The notes below the pieces were generated by a model. It was given only the letters and a program-made list of their open reading frames with translations. It was not told the origin of the DNA and made no database searches. From positions 11,796 through 18,842 of the forward strand of contig PATJ01000044.1 of NCBI GenBank assembly GCA_002713545.1: a DNA stretch of 7,047 nt, read 5' to 3'. A program made the translations under genes and the position numbers. Shown here piece after piece: positions 5,444 to 7,047 of this stretch (positions are counted from its first letter, which is position 1; every line of letters starts with the position of its first letter). The DNA comes from Acidimicrobiaceae bacterium (GTDB taxonomy: Bacteria > Actinomycetota > Acidimicrobiia > Acidimicrobiales > MedAcidi-G1).

Positions 5444-6757
5444 TTAAAGTCTCTCAAATTTTTCGAGATCCAAGGTCCAGGCTGAAAGATTTTCGTAGCC
5501 ATTTTCGGTGATCAGCACTTGATCTTCTAATTTGACTCCTTGCCCACCTAAACGAGATCCAACATAAGCTTCAACAGTTAGGACCATTCCTGGCATTAGA
5601 ACGCCGTCATACCCGGACTCTTCCCAAGAATCTTGGAAAACAATGTCAGGGTATTCGTCGCATTGTCCAACACCGTGAAATAAGCATGAATAGTGTCGGT
5701 AATCTTCGACTGGCGGTGTCCAAGATTTATGGGTCAGTTCATGGAATGTAGTTCCAGGAGTGAGTAGATCGATGTTTCTGTGCATTTGCTCAACAGCCAA
5801 TGAATGGACTTCGCTTTGTTGCTTGTTTGGTTTAACGTCTCCGCAAATCCAAGTTCTTGAGATATCGGTCATCATCGAGTAAGGACCAACAAAGTCTGTG
5901 TCGAAAGCTACAAGGTCACCTTTATTTATGACGTTACTACTTGATTCTTGGAACCAAGGGTTTGTTCTTTCCCCCGCTGAGAGCAATCGGCATTCCATCC
6001 ATTCTCCTTGGCGTGAAAGCATTTCTGACCACATTGTTGCCCAGAGTTGGTTCTCAGTCATATTTGGTTCCATTGTTTCAAAAGTTTTTTGACAGGAAAT
6101 ACGGGTCGTTTCCACAGAACATCTCATTGCTTTGATTTCATCATCAGATTTAATCATTCGAGCTAATTCCATGATTTGAGTACCTTCAACCAAATCTAAA
6201 CCCGCTTTTTGGAGGGAGTGAGTTCCTGCAATAGTTGTTACGTCCACTGCTAAACGACTGTTTCCACCTCCGTGTGTTTTAATTAGATCAGCTATTTCTG
6301 AAGCAAATTTCTGCGCCTGTTCTTCAACTCGATCCCCTGCAATGAAATAGAAAAAAGGTCTTGCAGGTCTAACTTCATCCACCAAGTGATTATGCGCAGA
6401 TAAAAATTCACAGTTCGGATAATCAAATTGAATAAGCGGACCATCCGTTGCTAAGAAAACGTATCTAGAAGGGTTATGGGTTATCCATAACTGCATGTTT
6501 GGTGAATAAGTTGCGTACATCTGATTCATTGGGTCAAAAAGTAAGATTCCTGCCAGGTCGGCTTTTTCCAGCTCAGAGCGAATTCTTTTAACCCTGTATT
6601 CCATCATTGCTTTTTCATCAGGCAATGCCAGTCCGGCTTCTGCCCATTCACTTAGTGCAGGTTCACCGGGGCCAAGAACCATTCTGTGTCCTGTGGTCGA
6701 AGCCTTACGTATGAGTGGATCGTTAGGGTCTTCAAAAATTTTGTTCTGTGTTCCCAT
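5444..6757 (-). CDS. dddP: M24 (creatinase-fold) metalloenzyme, probable DMSP lyase DddP
   Basis: A 437-residue protein, close to the length of known DddP enzymes, which cleave dimethylsulfoniopropionate to dimethyl sulfide and acrylate. The N-terminal domain (1 to about 200) includes LLFDPMNQMYATYSPNMQLW (72-91), very like roseobacter DddP. The pita-bread catalytic domain follows, with GEWMECRLLSAGERTNPWFQ (251-270). All six metal ligands known from DddP structures have counterparts: Asp286, Asp288, Asp298, His361, Glu396 and Glu411. Their spacing (2, 10, 63, 35, 15) nearly equals that recalled for Ruegeria DddP (Asp295, 297, 307, His371, Glu406, 421). The DddP-specific residues are also present: Trp91, Tyr356 and the proposed catalytic Asp367 (HGVGQCDE), which ordinary Xaa-Pro peptidases lack. 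The protein has no signal peptide. It follows the GcvT-type gene by 14 bases, with AAAGGA (6768-6773) overlapping that gene's stop. DddP-like relatives of unknown activity exist, so substrate is inferred. Confidence 0.8.
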   Translation of the reverse strand: MGTQNKIFEDPNDPLIRKASTTGHRMVLGPGEPALSEWAEAGLALPDEKAMMEYRVKRIRSELEKADLAGILLFDPMNQMYATYSPNMQLWITHNPSRYVFLATDGPLIQFDYPNCEFLSAHNHLVDEVRPARPFFYFIAGDRVEEQAQKFASEIADLIKTHGGGNSRLAVDVTTIAGTHSLQKAGLDLVEGTQIMELARMIKSDDEIKAMRCSVETTRISCQKTFETMEPNMTENQLWATMWSEMLSRQGEWMECRLLSAGERTNPWFQESSSNVINKGDLVAFDTDFVGPYSMMTDISRTWICGDVKPNKQQSEVHSLAVEQMHRNIDLLTPGTTFHELTHKSWTPPVEDYRHYSCLFHGVGQCDEYPDIVFQDSWEESGYDGVLMPGMVLTVEAYVGSRLGGQGVKLEDQVLITENGYENLSAWTLDLEKFERL

Positions 6758-6767
6758 ACAATTTATT

Positions 6768-6773
6768 TCCTTT
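6768..6773 (-). promoter_or_regulatory. Shine-Dalgarno site of the DddP-like gene overlapping the upstream stop
   Basis: AAAGGA on the minus strand lies 10 bases before ATG 6757 and shares bases with the TAA (6772-6774) of the GcvT-type gene. The layout suggests that ribosomes finishing the upstream gene promote initiation on the DddP-like gene, tying the two expression levels together. Confidence 0.5.
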
Positions 6774-7047
6774 AACTGCGCATACGGGACCCCTTAGGGT
6801 CGAATAGTGGTTCATTTATTCTTTTTGCTTCACGGAGTGTTCCCAAAACTTCTATTTCAAACCCTTCACATATGTCTGAAAGTTCTGAAGGAAGGTAACC
6901 GAGAGAACATGAAGCTTGGGACCAATGTGCGTATCCTCCAGAAGTGGCCCAACCTACAACTTTGCCATCATGCCAAATAGGTTCATCACCGAGCACATCA
7001 GAGTTGTCGGCATCAACTACAAAGGCACTGAGTTTCCTCTTTGGCCC
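6772..7047 (-). CDS. C-terminus of a GcvT-domain protein, probably dimethylglycine/sarcosine dehydrogenase-like (cut by right edge)
   Basis: Ninety-one C-terminal residues are visible and the frame runs past the right edge without a start. A GTG at 6996 could be taken as a start, but the 17 residues before it (GPKRKLSAFVVDADNSD) continue the family pattern, so the gene is larger. GDEPIWHDGKVVGWATSGGY followed by AHWSQASCSLGYLPSEL is the C-terminal barrel domain of the glycine-cleavage T-protein family. The ending EPLFDPKGSRMRS, with DPxGxRMR, is typical of the large FAD-plus-GcvT fusion enzymes that demethylate dimethylglycine or sarcosine with tetrahydrofolate as one-carbon acceptor. A stand-alone aminomethyltransferase or the GcvT-related DMSP demethylase DmdA are alternatives; the ending favours the fusion type. 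It probably heads or precedes the DddP-like gene in one operon. Confidence 0.75.
   Translation of the reverse strand, partial: GPKRKLSAFVVDADNSDVLGDEPIWHDGKVVGWATSGGYAHWSQASCSLGYLPSELSDICEGFEIEVLGTLREAKRINEPLFDPKGSRMRS

Noticed and set aside
5428..5445. Possible intrinsic terminator after the DddP-like gene: inverted repeat AAATTC/GAATTT followed by a short T-run on the minus strand
   Set aside because: The stem has six pairs with a single G-C pair and overlaps the stop codon, so it is too weak to call. Co-transcription with the SDR stays likely.
6772..6996. Stand-alone 74-residue protein starting at GTG 6996
   Set aside because: The frame continues upstream to the window edge with family-like sequence, so this is the tail of a larger GcvT-domain protein.
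6772..7047. DmdA-type DMSP demethylase, tempting next to a DddP-like gene
   Set aside because: DmdA is a GcvT relative, but the visible end (DPxGxRMR) fits the dimethylglycine/sarcosine dehydrogenase fusion type better. It cannot be excluded without the rest of the gene.
1..7047. CRISPR arrays, tRNA or rRNA genes, insertion sequences, prophage or defence genes
   Set aside because: None seen: coding sequence fills nearly the whole window with metabolic enzymes, and there are no direct repeats beyond short ones.

Overview
The window holds a compact stretch of a bacterial chromosome. It carries six complete protein genes and two genes cut by the edges. It is moderately AT-rich by eye, has almost no intergenic space (largest gap about 100 bases), and shows no RNA gene, mobile element, CRISPR array or long repeat. 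The gene content is dominated by CoA-thioester chemistry: a paired acyl-CoA dehydrogenase, a crotonase-family protein and a hydroxyacyl-CoA-dehydrogenase-type SDR. It also includes an M24 protein that closely resembles the DMSP lyase DddP, and the end of a dimethylglycine/sarcosine-dehydrogenase-like protein. This suggests a streamlined, probably marine, heterotroph. The best relatives I can recall for the SDR and the split acyl-CoA dehydrogenase are actinobacterial (ChsB1-like, ChsE-like), and two start codons look leaderless with TANNNT -10 boxes, also common in actinobacteria. A marine Acidimicrobiia-like or SAR202-like lineage is my guess, at low confidence.

Layout, right to left on the minus strand. 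(1) C-terminus of a GcvT-domain protein (6772-7047, runs off the right edge). (2) After 14 bases, the DddP-like M24 protein (5444-6757). (3) After 68 bases, an SDR (4440-5375, start moved to the ATG behind a GGAGGT). These three look like one leftward operon. It meets, tail to tail with 8 bases between stop codons, the only plus-strand gene, a crotonase-family protein (3625-4431).

That gene is divergent from a second leftward operon: a short acyl-CoA dehydrogenase subunit lacking the catalytic Glu (2530-3564), then a full-length subunit that has it (1367-2527, start moved to ATG), then after 102 bases a D-3-phosphoglycerate-dehydrogenase-like protein with an ACT domain (62-1264), then a gene cut by the left edge (1-59).

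Working model. The right-hand operon handles methylated osmolytes: N-methyl groups through the DMGDH-like protein, and DMSP to DMS plus acrylate through the DddP-like protein. The SDR and the divergent genes provide CoA-linked oxidation steps. The window lacks a thiolase, an acyl-CoA ligase and an acryloyl-CoA reductase, so the pathway cannot be closed from here. The most notable items are the complete set of DddP active-site residues, the split acyl-CoA dehydrogenase with its base in only one subunit, the crotonase without either hydratase glutamate but with an Asp in a PaaG-like position, and a pair of matching 20-base start-site elements facing away from each other in the divergent promoter.
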